Of a stretch of DNA of 64,000 nt, positions 1 to 8,838 are shown one piece after another. The DNA comes from Syntrophomonas sp. Its GTDB lineage: Bacteria; Bacillota; Syntrophomonadia; Syntrophomonadales; Syntrophomonadaceae. Below the pieces are notes generated by a model. It made no database searches. It had not been told where the DNA came from and saw only the letters and a list, made by a program, of their open reading frames with translations. The stretch is from contig JAENZN010000009.1 of the NCBI GenBank assembly GCA_016841245.1, positions 1 through 64,000 of the forward strand, given 5' to 3'. Made by a program: the position numbers and the translations under genes. Position 1 is the stretch's first letter, and every line of letters starts with the position of its first letter.

Positions 1-1
1 C

Positions 2-169
2 TTATTCCATTATGTAAATAAAAATGCAAGTTTTTAATGATACCCTTATATATATTTCGTATTCCTTAGTAAACTCTTTATAAGAATCTAAGCTGTTATG
101 CATTTGCTCGGGATCGGGGTTTGTGCTTGTATCCCAATTATATCCAACAATAAGCTGAGAATAATTATT
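2..169 (-). pseudogene. 3' remnant of an unidentified gene
   Basis: An open frame of about 55 codons without a start codon runs to a stop at 2-4. Its composition looks coding (for example the stretch VGYNWDTSTNPDPEQ), but an in-frame stop at 170-172 closes it upstream. A good Shine-Dalgarno (AAGGAGGG) lies just upstream around 192-199 on the minus strand in a different frame, so a frameshifted short secreted protein is possible. I do not recognise the family. Confidence 0.3.
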
Positions 170-313
170 TTAGAACTTTTATGAATAGTCTCCCTCCTTG
201 GTTCTCTTGCTTCTAATGAAATAAATGTAATATTATTTGTTTAAGACTATCAGAATTATATTTGAGATATACAGCAGGGAAAAACAAAAGAAATATAGGA
301 ATGGAGGATATCA

Positions 314-451
314 ATGAACGAACCCCCCGTGAATTCACTTAACAATGATAGATTTATTAAACATGTAGGTATCATTATGGAAAAAGTGGAGCCAGGATAT
401 GCTTTAGTTATATCTTTTATCAATGGGGCCTGGTGCTTCTTCATACATTAG
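314..451 (+). pseudogene. 5' fragment of a PaaI-type hotdog thioesterase
   Basis: ATG at 314 follows GGAGG (303-307) at good spacing. The first 30 or so codons contain NDRFIKHVGIIMEKVEPGYA, which matches the N-terminal helix and strand of PaaI/hotdog acyl-CoA thioesterases (DRFxxxxGIxxxxVxPGYA). The frame then meets unrelated sequence and stops after 45 residues, whereas the family is about 130-150 aa and the catalytic Asp region is missing. The 3' part appears to have been lost by a deletion that joined it head-on to the oppositely oriented lipoprotein fragment at 404-550. The family call rests on motif resemblance only. Confidence 0.45.
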
Positions 452-550
452 TTGGTAATCTATGTGGTCCTGTTCTGGCATGACCGTATTTGAGCAAGCA
501 GTGCCGCTTATCAACATAAATAATATGATTATCAATAAAATCTTTTTCAT
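404..550 (-). pseudogene. 5' fragment of a small lipoprotein gene
   Basis: ATG at 550-548 opens a 48-codon frame with a typical lipoprotein signal: KK, a hydrophobic run ILLIIILFMLIS, then the lipobox GTAC at about residues 16-19. The mature part is only about 29 residues and its last residues are antisense to the thioesterase fragment at 314-451. This suggests the gene was cut at roughly 410-420 by a deletion. It might still make a tiny lipoprotein. Confidence 0.4.
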
Positions 551-743
551 ATATTTCCCGTCAATAATTTGGATTGGATGCCGTTGATATCATTCTCTAT
601 ATAATTAATTTAACATATATAATCACAATTGTGTCCTAATCTAATCTTTTAGAATAACAGCTCTCACATAACAACGGTTTGTTCATATTATTGCAATTGC
701 ATCAATATTATTAATAATATCCTATTTTTTGGGGGTTTTATTA

Positions 744-1592
744 ATGATTTATGCCAGTCGCTTCCTGGTTTTAGAAGATCCTCCTATGCAGGGGCCGGAT
801 ATAATGGAAGTACAGGAGATATTAAAAAAACTAGGTTTTTATTCAAGTGCAGTAGATGGTATTTTCGGTAAAGTAACTGAAGCAGCGGTAATCAAATTCC
901 AGCAAAGTGTTCCTATGACGGCCGATGGGGTGGTAGGATCATATACCTGGAGCCAACTTATCTTGAGAAATACCTACACGCCTATAGTCACTAAGATAGC
1001 AGCTAATGGCTTACCCAACATATACATCAACACAGTTAAGAGAAGATTAACTTTCACTTCCGATAGTCTTAACAAGACTTACAAAGTAGCAGTGGGCAAA
1101 CCCAGCACCCCAAGTCCTCTGGGGAATTGGGTAATTGTTCAAAAGGTAGTTAACCCTGGTGGGCCTTTTGGAGTTCGCTGGATGAGGCTCAGTGTACCAT
1201 GGGGTGGCTATGGTATTCATGGCACCAATAATCCTAGTTCAATAGGTAAGGCCGTTAGTCATGGCTGTATAAGGATGTACAATGAAGATGTTATTGAAGT
1301 ATATGATCGAACTCCCATTGGCACCCCGGTAACCATAGTAGGTAATTCCTATGCAGCCAGAAATATGAAGAAAGGGGACAGCGGCTCGGATGTGGCCGAG
1401 GTACAGAGAATGCTAAAGAAGCTGGGCTATTACAATGCGAAAATAGATGGTTCTTTTGGAAGGCTTACCGAACAGGCAGTAATTCGCTTTCAGACTGACA
1501 AGGGTCTGCAGGTCGATGGTATTGTCGGCCCCCAGACTGTATACGCTCTCCAAAAAGCCTATGCTCTTGCTATTAACGATCAACAGCCCTGA
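744..1592 (+). CDS. L,D-transpeptidase (YkuD) with two peptidoglycan-binding domains
   Basis: A 282-aa cell-wall enzyme predicted to make 3-3 cross-links in, or attach proteins to, peptidoglycan. Order: a PG_binding_1 repeat (about residues 15-75), a YkuD catalytic domain (about 90-200), and a second PG_binding_1 repeat (about 210-275). The catalytic motif is complete: HGTN about 16 residues before SHGCIRMYN, with the nucleophile Cys175 (codon 1266-1268). The ATG at 744 was preferred to the TTG at 729 because GGGGG (731-735) sits at correct spacing. No classical signal peptide is evident, so export may use an uncleaved or atypical N-terminus. It stands alone between remnants and the AraC gene. 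Confidence 0.88.
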   Translation: MIYASRFLVLEDPPMQGPDIMEVQEILKKLGFYSSAVDGIFGKVTEAAVIKFQQSVPMTADGVVGSYTWSQLILRNTYTPIVTKIAANGLPNIYINTVKRRLTFTSDSLNKTYKVAVGKPSTPSPLGNWVIVQKVVNPGGPFGVRWMRLSVPWGGYGIHGTNNPSSIGKAVSHGCIRMYNEDVIEVYDRTPIGTPVTIVGNSYAARNMKKGDSGSDVAEVQRMLKKLGYYNAKIDGSFGRLTEQAVIRFQTDKGLQVDGIVGPQTVYALQKAYALAINDQQP

Positions 1593-1781
1593 TAATTCAG
1601 AAAACATGCCAGTGGGAACGCAAAATAACCAGGGAACCAGGGTGTCCCCCTGGGGAACACTCAAAGCCACCCGCAAAACCTCAGGCCGCTACGAATTCAT
1701 CCAGGATGAACAGTTATGGCTGCTGGACGCGAGTGAACCTGGAGCTCACCATCATTGGTGCCCGGCTGCAAAAATTCGGGT
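1593..1781. other. Gap between convergent genes with a possible short remnant
   Basis: A short plus-strand frame (ATG 1608 to TAA 1785) has coding-like composition (SGRYEFIQDEQLWLLDASEP) but no clear ribosome site and no family I recognise. A small inverted repeat, CCAGGG/CCCTGG, near 1637-1652 might act as a weak bidirectional terminator for the convergent genes on either side. Confidence 0.25.
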
Positions 1782-2675
1782 TTAAAGTCTGAGCTGGAAC
1801 GACTTCATGTATTCACTCGGAGCCAGCCCCTTGTATTTTTTAAACAAGCGGCTAAAGTAGCTGCTGTCCCCGAATCCGACCGCAAAGGCTATTTCTCCAA
1901 CGTTATATTCGCCATCTTCCAGAAGCATTATAGATTTTTCTATACGCAGCTGGTTGATATAATTTTTGCTTGATCTGCCGGTCAGTTTCTTAAATATCCT
2001 GCAGAACTGGCCGGTACTCAATTTAGCAATAGACGCCAGTTCCTGCAGCTCTATTTCCTGGGTCAGGTTTTCTTCAATATAATCAAAGACATGGTGAAAG
2101 CGTTTCAGGTTAGCCGCCTGGGTATCGTATTCTTCGGGGCTGAAAGACCTGGCCACATGATTTCTCAATAGCAGAACAATGACGTTATATACGCATGCCT
2201 TCACGGCCAATTCATAGCCGGGCTTTCGGGTAGTGTATTCAAGGATAATTTTTTTTATACATTCATGGATGTCCTCATCTTCACTGATCTGGTTTTTAAA
2301 CAAAAGTAGGTTCTGCGCCAGCGGCGAGATGTACTTGGCCTGGCAGGAATCCAGTCCCCGGCTCAGAATAAAAGACATATCCACCATGATAACATAATAG
2401 GTAATTTTTCTGCTCAAACTTTCCCCGTAATGGAATTCATGTGAATTGATCACCATTATTTCGCCAGCAGCCAGCGGCACAGGTGTACTCTGGCAGTAAA
2501 TCCGTGCCTCCCCCTCGGTGCAGTATATAAATTGCAGGTGTTCATGCCAGTGATTCTCAAAAACAGGTCCGGGACCGGTTTTGTTGTGCAGGGTTATACT
2601 CACCGGGAAATCCTGGTCAGGTATTTCGGCATAATCTGGTGAAACCCTATTTTTCATTTTTATATCTCCCATCAA
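1782..2675 (-). CDS. AraC-family transcriptional regulator
   Basis: A 297-aa protein with a cupin-like N-terminal sensor (about residues 25-110, with the pattern HWHEHLQF and SHEFHYGE) and two C-terminal AraC helix-turn-helix motifs (about 195-290, ending GFGDSSYFSRLFKKYKGLAPSEY). The layout is that of AraC regulators that sense small organic ligands. It is transcribed divergently from ribB, with 228 bp between starts containing a 9-bp inverted repeat. That arrangement suggests autoregulation or control of the neighbour, but the ligand cannot be inferred. Confidence 0.85.
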   Translation of the reverse strand: MMGDIKMKNRVSPDYAEIPDQDFPVSITLHNKTGPGPVFENHWHEHLQFIYCTEGEARIYCQSTPVPLAAGEIMVINSHEFHYGESLSRKITYYVIMVDMSFILSRGLDSCQAKYISPLAQNLLLFKNQISEDEDIHECIKKIILEYTTRKPGYELAVKACVYNVIVLLLRNHVARSFSPEEYDTQAANLKRFHHVFDYIEENLTQEIELQELASIAKLSTGQFCRIFKKLTGRSSKNYINQLRIEKSIMLLEDGEYNVGEIAFAVGFGDSSYFSRLFKKYKGLAPSEYMKSFQLRL

Positions 2676-2770
2676 AATAGTGCTAGATTTTGCGAATATA
2701 GTTCATGAAGAATATCATACACCGGGCTATAATCCAATTATACATCTATTGAATAGAATTTGCTTCATCG

Positions 2771-2869
2771 CCAGATAACAGCAATATTATCCGGTTAAGT
2801 GAATATATATGGTCGGGATATAGCAAGTTTGAATAGGAAATAACATCAAAGATGAATTCAGTTATCTGG
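2771..2869. promoter_or_regulatory. Inverted repeat in the araC-ribB divergent region
   Basis: CCAGATAAC (2771-2779) and its exact complement GTTATCTGG (2861-2869) flank the divergent promoter region. They could be half-sites for the AraC regulator or a hairpin in the ribB leader. No canonical FMN riboswitch is present. Confidence 0.3.
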
Positions 2870-2903
2870 CCGGCCTGGTGATATGAAATAACAGGAGGGA
2901 TTA

Positions 2904-3548
2904 ATGTTGACTCAGAATTTGCTCAATCGATTCGGAACTCCTCTGCAGCGTATGCATAAAGCACTGGAAGCTTTGCGGCAGGGTCAGGGGGTTTTGGTGA
3001 CAGATGATGAAAATCGGGAAAACGAAGGGGATTTGATTTTTCCCGCAGAAACATTATGCAATACTCAAATGGCTATGCTTATCCGGGAGTGCAGCGGCAT
3101 CGTTTGCCTGTGCTTGCCCCAGGAGAAAGTGCAGGCCCTTGGTTTACCCATGATGGTTGAAAACAATACCAGCCGCTTCCAAACTGGTTTCACCATATCA
3201 ATCGAAGCGGCTCATGGAGTTACTACAGGGGTTTCAGCTGCCGACCGCGTTACAACAGTTCATGCTGCCATTGCTGCTGATGCCCGCCCGGAAGATCTTC
3301 ACCGTCCCGGTCATATATTCCCCCTGCGGGCTGTATCGGGAGGAGTACTGGAAAGACCAGGACATACAGAAGCGACCGTTGATCTCATGCGCTTGGCTGG
3401 AATCAATCCTTACGGCGTCTTATGTGAGTTGACCAACCCCGATGGCACCATGGCCCGCCTGTCCGAAATCGTCAGTTTCGCAGGAAAGCATAATTTTCCG
3501 GTATTAACCATAGAAGATATTATATACTATCGAAAAAGTCTGAACTAA
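2904..3548 (+). CDS. ribB: 3,4-dihydroxy-2-butanone-4-phosphate synthase
   Basis: Converts ribulose 5-phosphate to 3,4-dihydroxy-2-butanone 4-phosphate plus formate for riboflavin synthesis. The 214-aa length matches stand-alone RibB, without the GTP cyclohydrolase II half found in Firmicute RibBA fusions. Signature residues are visible: [13 protein letters not shown] near residues 34-46, the HRPGHIFPL segment, and [14 protein letters not shown] at 2904 follows AGGAGGG (2892-2898). No other rib gene is nearby and there is no recognisable FMN riboswitch, so the gene may answer to the divergent AraC regulator rather than to FMN. Confidence 0.93.
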   Translation: MLTQNLLNRFGTPLQRMHKALEALRQGQGVLVTDDENRENEGDLIFPAETLCNTQMAMLIRECSGIVCLCLPQEKVQALGLPMMVENNTSRFQTGFTISIEAAHGVTTGVSAADRVTTVHAAIAADARPEDLHRPGHIFPLRAVSGGVLERPGHTEATVDLMRLAGINPYGVLCELTNPDGTMARLSEIVSFAGKHNFPVLTIEDIIYYRKSLN

Positions 3549-3834
3549 ACTGCGGTGAAATATACAAAAGCCAAAACATCGTCTCCTGTTGCACTCTGTC
3601 CTACCAAGGGAAAATTAAATAGACTTTAGGCAGCTTATCATAATTTCGAAAGCCAGATTTGGCCGGTAAGTACAGCAGAGGAGGAATTTAAGGATGCATG
3701 TAACCCTGCTGCTCAGGCCCTCCGGCTTTACCGATTGAGTTCAAGAAGCATCAGGCGTTAGGTGGGATCGGTGCCTAACGCCGTCTAATTGGCAGGAGGA
3801 CTCCTCATTATTGAGCAAACCAGGTATTTCAAAG
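3549..3834. other. Intergenic region with mini-ORF and hairpin
   Basis: GAGGAGG (3679-3685) precedes ATG 3694, which opens only 14 codons (MHVTLLLRPSGFTD, stop 3736-3738). A perfect 9-bp stem follows (GGCGTTAGG 3754-3762 with CCTAACGCC 3774-3782) but no T-run. This could be a leader-peptide arrangement or a decayed gene start. No function is claimed. Confidence 0.3.
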
Positions 3835-4377
3835 CTATTGAGGGTTCTTCATCCGTCTCTTTCTTTCCAGGAATGTTTCATGATTTCTGGTCATTTTGGG
3901 CGTTTTTGGCACTTCGGGATCTTCTGACGTTTCACTTGTCTCCAGGGCTTCGGACATTTCAAGCATTTCCGGTATCTCATCCAAATCAGGCATTGTAAGG
4001 GATTCGGTGGTTTCTATTGCTTCAGGAACAGGGATTTCGTATGTTTCTTGTTCTTCTGCTGTTTCGGCTATTTCCAGCGCTTCGAGTGTTGCTTGTTCCT
4101 CAAGTGTTTCCAAGGTTTCTGGGGCTGCGGATGTTTCACCTATCTCTATGCTTTCAGACATTTCGCGTTTTTCTGGCATTTCGATAATTTCAGGAATTTT
4201 GTTTCCTCTGGGCTCCTCTTTGGATTTTTCTGCTGTTTTTTGGTCCAGAATTGGATTGATAGATGATTTTACGGTAACATATGGTGTACTGCAAAATGAA
4301 CAGGACATACCATCTGATATGGGAGTAGCGGATTTGCTCCACTCTTTACAAGATTGACAATGCAACCAATAGGCCAC
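3835..4377 (-). CDS. Zinc-ribbon protein with long acidic low-complexity tail
   Basis: A 180-aa protein starting at GTG 4377 behind AAAGGAG. The first 30 residues form a zinc-ribbon-like knuckle with C7-x2-C10 and C26-x2-C29. Residues of about 50-160 are low complexity: Glu-rich, with Thr, Ala, Met and Pro in irregular repeats of the type ETxE/EALE/MPEK. The end is basic (LERKRRMKNPQ). The Glu-rich repeat would be strongly negative and disordered. I do not recognise a family. The repeat also keeps the opposite strand open (Ser/Val-rich), which I take as a by-product. It is read divergently from the lipoprotein gene at 4914. Confidence 0.6.
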   Translation of the reverse strand: MAYWLHCQSCKEWSKSATPISDGMSCSFCSTPYVTVKSSINPILDQKTAEKSKEEPRGNKIPEIIEMPEKREMSESIEIGETSAAPETLETLEEQATLEALEIAETAEEQETYEIPVPEAIETTESLTMPDLDEIPEMLEMSEALETSETSEDPEVPKTPKMTRNHETFLERKRRMKNPQ

Positions 4378-4913
4378 TGGTATTATCTCCTTTCTTATTA
4401 ATTTAACCGGTTAGAAATGGCTCTTTTTTGTTCATAGACCATCGATCTTTCTAACACTTTATGGTACTTCAATAATTAATGTTACAATGGACACTATTTC
4501 AAGATATGCAGGAATAGCAGGAAGCCCTGCTCTGGAGCGGTTGATCTCGAATATTCATGATCGATCCCAATAAATCCATAGGGGCTTCTTTTTTCCTGGT
4601 AAAAAACACAGCTATTATGATAATTGCTATATTCTTTTTTATTCGGTAATATATATGAGTTTATCGGTAAGGTAAGAACAATAAATATGCTTGTATATGA
4701 AAGGGGAGGTGAAATGAGATGACGACAATTGTAAATTTATAAATATGCCCGGTAAAGACACGCTCCTAAATTTAAAAGAGGTATCAAATATGGTCAATTT
4801 ATAGTAATAAATGGTAAAATGCATATGTTAAGTATCTATAGCTAACAATTATCCTTATACAAAAAAGAACCTGGCGATAATTCGCCCGGGCAGAAAATAA
4901 GAAGGTGTTTTTT
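4378..4913. other. Divergent intergenic region with terminator-like RNA signal
   Basis: The 536-nt region separates two divergent genes. TACAAT at 4483-4488 could be a -10 box for a short transcript. GAAGCCC (4521-4527) can pair with GGGCTTC (4582-4588), directly followed by six Ts (4589-4594), which is the shape of a terminator closing a small structured RNA or leader. It matches no riboswitch or SRP RNA I know. A ribosome site GGGGAGGTG near 4703 leads only into a few codons. Confidence 0.3.
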
Positions 4914-6674
4914 ATGTTTAAGAGATGTATAATCATGGTCCTGATTGTGCTCCTGCTGGCACTTGCGGCCGGATGTAATAAAAGTCCTGTGGATTCCAAT
5001 ATACAGGATGCCGAAAAACATGAACAGGGGGAAAACCTGGACCAAAGGGAGATAAATGATCCGGCTGAGCTTCAACAACTCTGGCAGGAGTACTTATATG
5101 ATTCCATTTCTACAGTGGGCAATACCCGGGAGTTTAACTCCGCCCGGGAAATAGATCCGCTTAATGTGGCTAAGTACTGCTGGTTTAAGTATGTAGAAGA
5201 ATACGGCAAGGAAAGCTTGGAATTGGCTGGTGAGGATAGTTACCTGCGTTTATTTCCATTGGATACAGTTTTGGAATATGCCCAGAAATATTTTAATCTG
5301 ACCAGTCTTGATGTTTCCAATATTAAGCCGCACTCCTATGACCAGGAAAAACGAGCCTTTCTTTTTAATCTTGGCTCTGATGACCGAACCACCCCCTCAT
5401 ATAATGCCGGCAACCCATGGGGTATTTACCAGGATAAGGTTACCAGAAACAATGATGGCACGATTACCGCCGTATTATTAAACTATGGACCTCGTCAGAC
5501 CGAACGCATCGATTATACTGTAACTTACACCTTAAAAGAGCGGGAAGACGGCAGCCTGTACTTTGTAAATGGTAGGCGGGTTTATATAAATAACCATCTT
5601 GTTAAGATAACCGGTGATTATCAACGCTTTGATAAAATCATAGGCTTTGAAGGAAATATGGAAGAACTGTCCATGTTGGGGGAGGTTGACGGCCTTTTGA
5701 TTTTGGCCCATACACCTTATGACCAAGAAAAAACGTCTTCCCTGATGCTGGTTGACCCTAAAACTATGAAAGTGGAACAAAAGCTCGAACTAAGCGAGAA
5801 CTTTGCAGCTGCCGATGTAAGTATGATTGGCGATAGTATTGTGATCCGGCTGAATGATAGAATAATAACCGTTGATAAAACCCTTGCCCAGTCGGATGAG
5901 GTTTCACTGCCAGCAGCAATCACAGAGAAAATAAACAGGGAACCCCGTTATGATAAAAACGGTAATAATGATATTTACTTTGGCGGGTACGACGTATCCA
6001 GTGATAGGGAAAGATATGTTTATACCGATGAAGCAGGAGTAAAGCTGTTGAATACTGCTGATAACAGCGAAAAACTGCTTGCCCCAACACCAGCTATTAC
6101 CAGCAGAAGCTTTCAGTACATTTCCTATTATAATAGCCCCAGGTTTGTGGCCCATGAGCAAAAAGTGATAAGCACCATGATAGGTTATGAAAGTGCCGTG
6201 AATTATACCCTGTGCGACCTGGAAAGCGGGACGGTGAAAACTTATGATATTACTTCCGAAAGCTCTTCCACCAGCTTCATCCGATATGATACCGGTTTGC
6301 TGGAAGTTAATACCCCTATATATAACCAGGAAAAACAAAGCAGTGAATACAATACATATTATTTGGATTTTAAAACCGGGGATTTCAAGCAGATTGTTCT
6401 TGCCAAAACCGGTGATACAGGGGATATAAGGATGCCTTACCATGCTTATGTCGGTCAAAGCTATTCAGCCTTTATTACCTACAACAACGACTATGATGAC
6501 AACGCCAACTATATGTACTATCTTAATCGGCTAAATTTGAATACATCACTGGTCGAGGACCGTATTATATCTGTAAAGGCAGCGGAAACTCATATTCTAG
6601 GTGTACTGGCTGATGGGCGGATCGTGTTTTGGTATAACTATAATCCCAGTGAAAACGGGATCTGCATAACGTAA
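4914..6674 (+). CDS. Large secreted lipoprotein, function unknown
   Basis: A 586-aa protein starting at ATG 4914. It has a lipoprotein signal (FKRCIIMVLIVLLLALAAGC) with lipobox LAAGC and predicted diacylglycerol-Cys21, so it should sit on the outer face of the membrane. The N-terminal third is mixed alpha/beta. Residues of about 230-585 look like repeated beta strands (for example SLMLVDPKTMKVEQKL and TLCDLESGTVKTYD), suggestive of a beta-propeller, but I cannot assign a family. It is followed, after 164 nt, by a copper-amine-oxidase-N/GH18 exported protein and an ABC exporter in the same direction. Confidence 0.7.
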   Translation: MFKRCIIMVLIVLLLALAAGCNKSPVDSNIQDAEKHEQGENLDQREINDPAELQQLWQEYLYDSISTVGNTREFNSAREIDPLNVAKYCWFKYVEEYGKESLELAGEDSYLRLFPLDTVLEYAQKYFNLTSLDVSNIKPHSYDQEKRAFLFNLGSDDRTTPSYNAGNPWGIYQDKVTRNNDGTITAVLLNYGPRQTERIDYTVTYTLKEREDGSLYFVNGRRVYINNHLVKITGDYQRFDKIIGFEGNMEELSMLGEVDGLLILAHTPYDQEKTSSLMLVDPKTMKVEQKLELSENFAAADVSMIGDSIVIRLNDRIITVDKTLAQSDEVSLPAAITEKINREPRYDKNGNNDIYFGGYDVSSDRERYVYTDEAGVKLLNTADNSEKLLAPTPAITSRSFQYISYYNSPRFVAHEQKVISTMIGYESAVNYTLCDLESGTVKTYDITSESSSTSFIRYDTGLLEVNTPIYNQEKQSSEYNTYYLDFKTGDFKQIVLAKTGDTGDIRMPYHAYVGQSYSAFITYNNDYDDNANYMYYLNRLNLNTSLVEDRIISVKAAETHILGVLADGRIVFWYNYNPSENGICIT

Positions 6675-6838
6675 AAGGGCAGGGGAGGGTTTCTGCTTCC
6701 AGCTGATATAACAAAATAGATGTAAACCTGACCGCTTGCTGCCTGCTATAATCGTTATCCGGAATATCATGGCAGAAATGTGCAAGTTTACACGGCTTTT
6801 TAACGTATTTAATAATTATAATCAGGAAAGGTGTTAAG

Positions 6839-8110
6839 ATGATGAAAAAAATGAAATCAGGACTATGGAGGATATCATGTTACATATTGATTTTGCTGCT
6901 AATGCTGACCTTACCGGTTATGGCTGCCAGTGGTGCCCAGGATATCAGCGTAAACATAGATGGGCTGAAACTAAGCACCGATGTCGCTCCGGTAATCATA
7001 AACGATCGCACCATGGTACCTTTCCGGGCGGTATCCGAAGCATTGGGTCTTGATGTCAGCTGGGATGCTGAACGGCAGACCGTGTCAGTCAAAGGGGATA
7101 ATCTGATAGTAGAAATGAAAATTGGTGCTAAAGAAGCCTATGTGAATGGTCTGCCTCATTTTTTGGACTCTGCCCCGGTAATCATATCAGGAAGAACCAT
7201 GGTACCGCTGCGTTTTGTGGGTGAGACCTTTGGCTGTACGGTACAATGGCAGGGAGCCTCTAGAGAAGTAAGTATTCAGACTCCGCCTGCAGATATGAAG
7301 GTTACTGGATTTTATGCCCTGGGTGACCAGACCACTAGCAGTTGGAGCAATCTATTTGGCAGCTCTTATCCGTATCGGGCACCAGGAAATACAGATATCG
7401 TTGATACTATAGCATTAGGGTGGTATAGTCTGGACGAGCAAGGGAACCTTTTAACCAGAAGTGAAACTGGCTGGCAGCGTCCTCAGGGTTGGGAGGATGT
7501 GCTTCAGGCGGCTGATGAATACCAGCTGCAAACCGAAATGGTAGTACATATGACAGACAGCAATGCACGTATCCGCAGTTTGATAAGTAATGATACAGCA
7601 CTTAATAAAGCGGTTGGAGAAATTGCTGCTGAAGCATCACTGTATGATGCCGTTAACCTTGATTTAGAGGGACTGGGCTGGAACGATACCCCCGAGGAGG
7701 CTGCCCAGGTACGTAAAGACTTTACTCGCTTGGTTACTGCGCTTTCCAGCCAATTAGGAAAAGCTGGCGTTGAATTGACCCTCTGCCTGCATCCTTCCAA
7801 TAGTGCTTACCAGGGCTATGATTACCAGGCTCTGGGCAAAGTGGCGGACCGGATCATTATTATGGCATATGATTATGGCAGCAAGCCAGAGCCGACCTTT
7901 ATGGTATACCAGGCCGTGGAGTCAGCGGCAGCCCAGGTTTCACCGGAGAAATTAATTCTGGGTATTTCACTGCCCAGTGAGAATACTGAAAGTATAAGGA
8001 CTAAGATAGGTATTGCCAAACGTTTTCAACTCCAGGGGGTAGCTCTATGGAGACTGGGGCTGATCTCTGATGATATGTGGAAAGAAATTCGGAACAACAT
8101 TAAACCATAA
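6839..8110 (+). CDS. Exported copper-amine-oxidase-N domain / GH18 protein
   Basis: A 423-aa protein with a signal peptide (about residues 1-30, ending VMAASG), then two copies of the short 'copper amine oxidase N-terminal' module (about 35-145; motif DRTMVPFRAVSEALG and SGRTMVPLRFVGETFG). These modules are common wall-associated or stalk modules in Clostridia and do not imply oxidase activity. The C-terminal part (about 150-420) is a glycoside hydrolase family 18 barrel of the spore-germination/YaaH-like type: YDAVNLDLEGL carries the acidic DxE, and IIIMAYDYG matches the conserved barrel strand. The expected role is binding or cutting N-acetylglucosamine polymers of the cell wall. TATAAT at 6747-6752 is a possible -10 box. 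Confidence 0.82.
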   Translation: MMKKMKSGLWRISCYILILLLMLTLPVMAASGAQDISVNIDGLKLSTDVAPVIINDRTMVPFRAVSEALGLDVSWDAERQTVSVKGDNLIVEMKIGAKEAYVNGLPHFLDSAPVIISGRTMVPLRFVGETFGCTVQWQGASREVSIQTPPADMKVTGFYALGDQTTSSWSNLFGSSYPYRAPGNTDIVDTIALGWYSLDEQGNLLTRSETGWQRPQGWEDVLQAADEYQLQTEMVVHMTDSNARIRSLISNDTALNKAVGEIAAEASLYDAVNLDLEGLGWNDTPEEAAQVRKDFTRLVTALSSQLGKAGVELTLCLHPSNSAYQGYDYQALGKVADRIIIMAYDYGSKPEPTFMVYQAVESAAAQVSPEKLILGISLPSENTESIRTKIGIAKRFQLQGVALWRLGLISDDMWKEIRNNIKP

Positions 8111-8121
8111 GGGGGATTGTA

Positions 8122-8838
8122 ATGCTGAAGGTCGAGCACCTGACCAAAAAATATGGAAGTGTTGTTGCTATAGACGATATCAGTTTTACCGTTAAGCAGG
8201 GTGATATAGTCGGACTTTTGGGCCCTAATGGAGCCGGTAAAAGTACCACCATCAAAACTATTTCCGGGTTATTGCGAAAGACTGCCGGCAGCATTACCAT
8301 TGACAATTATACTAACACTTCCCAGGCAGCCAAGCGGAGGTTTACCTATGTACCGGAAGTGCCTGAACTTTACGATATGTTGACCGTGTGGGAACACCTG
8401 GTATTTATCGCTTATGCTTACGATGTTGCAGACTTCGAAGCAAAGGCAGAACGCTTAATCGAGCGTTATGACCTGTGGGACAAAAAAGATAAACTGGCCA
8501 AAGAATTATCTAAAGGGATGAAACAAAAGGTCTCTATATGCTGCGCTCTGCTGCCTGAACCCGACCTATACCTCTTCGATGAACCGATGATCGGATTGGA
8601 CCCCAAGTCGATCAGGGAAACCAAGTTGATTTTCAAAGAGCTGAGCGAACAGCAGAAGACAGTCTTGATCAGTACCCACTTGCTCGATAGTATTGAAAAT
8701 CTTTGCCATCGCGTTTTAGTGATGAAACAAGGAGAAATCATCGTAGATATGGCTATGGAAGAAATGAAGGAAAAACTGGGGAACAATGAAATCGTATCCC
8801 TGGAAGACCTGTTCTTAGAGGTGACCAGGGATGAATGA
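8122..8838 (+). CDS. ABC exporter ATP-binding subunit
   Basis: A 238-aa nucleotide-binding subunit with Walker A GPNGAGKST, signature LSKGMKQK, Walker B LYLFDEP and the switch His in STHLLDS. It belongs to the ABC-2-type exporter group. Its end overlaps the start of the permease at 8831, so the two are translationally coupled. It lies 11 nt after the GH18 gene and may share its transcript. Unlike the three other ABC modules in this window, it has no GntR gene. The substrate is unknown. Confidence 0.9.
   Translation: MLKVEHLTKKYGSVVAIDDISFTVKQGDIVGLLGPNGAGKSTTIKTISGLLRKTAGSITIDNYTNTSQAAKRRFTYVPEVPELYDMLTVWEHLVFIAYAYDVADFEAKAERLIERYDLWDKKDKLAKELSKGMKQKVSICCALLPEPDLYLFDEPMIGLDPKSIRETKLIFKELSEQQKTVLISTHLLDSIENLCHRVLVMKQGEIIVDMAMEEMKEKLGNNEIVSLEDLFLEVTRDE

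Noticed and set aside
2676-2903. FMN riboswitch upstream of ribB
   Set aside because: The leader lacks the conserved FMN-element core (AGGGGCAGGGTG-like and its partner segments). Only one short inverted repeat is seen.
3896-4357. Ser/Val-rich plus-strand reading frame opposite the zinc-ribbon gene
   Set aside because: It is the antisense of a Glu-rich codon repeat, has no ribosome site, and is explained by the repeat. The minus-strand frame has GTG with AAAGGAG and a zinc knuckle.
4500-4600. SRP (4.5S-type) RNA
   Set aside because: A GGAAGCC-like string is present, but the conserved GGTCAGG...GGAAGGAAGCAGCC apical core is not.
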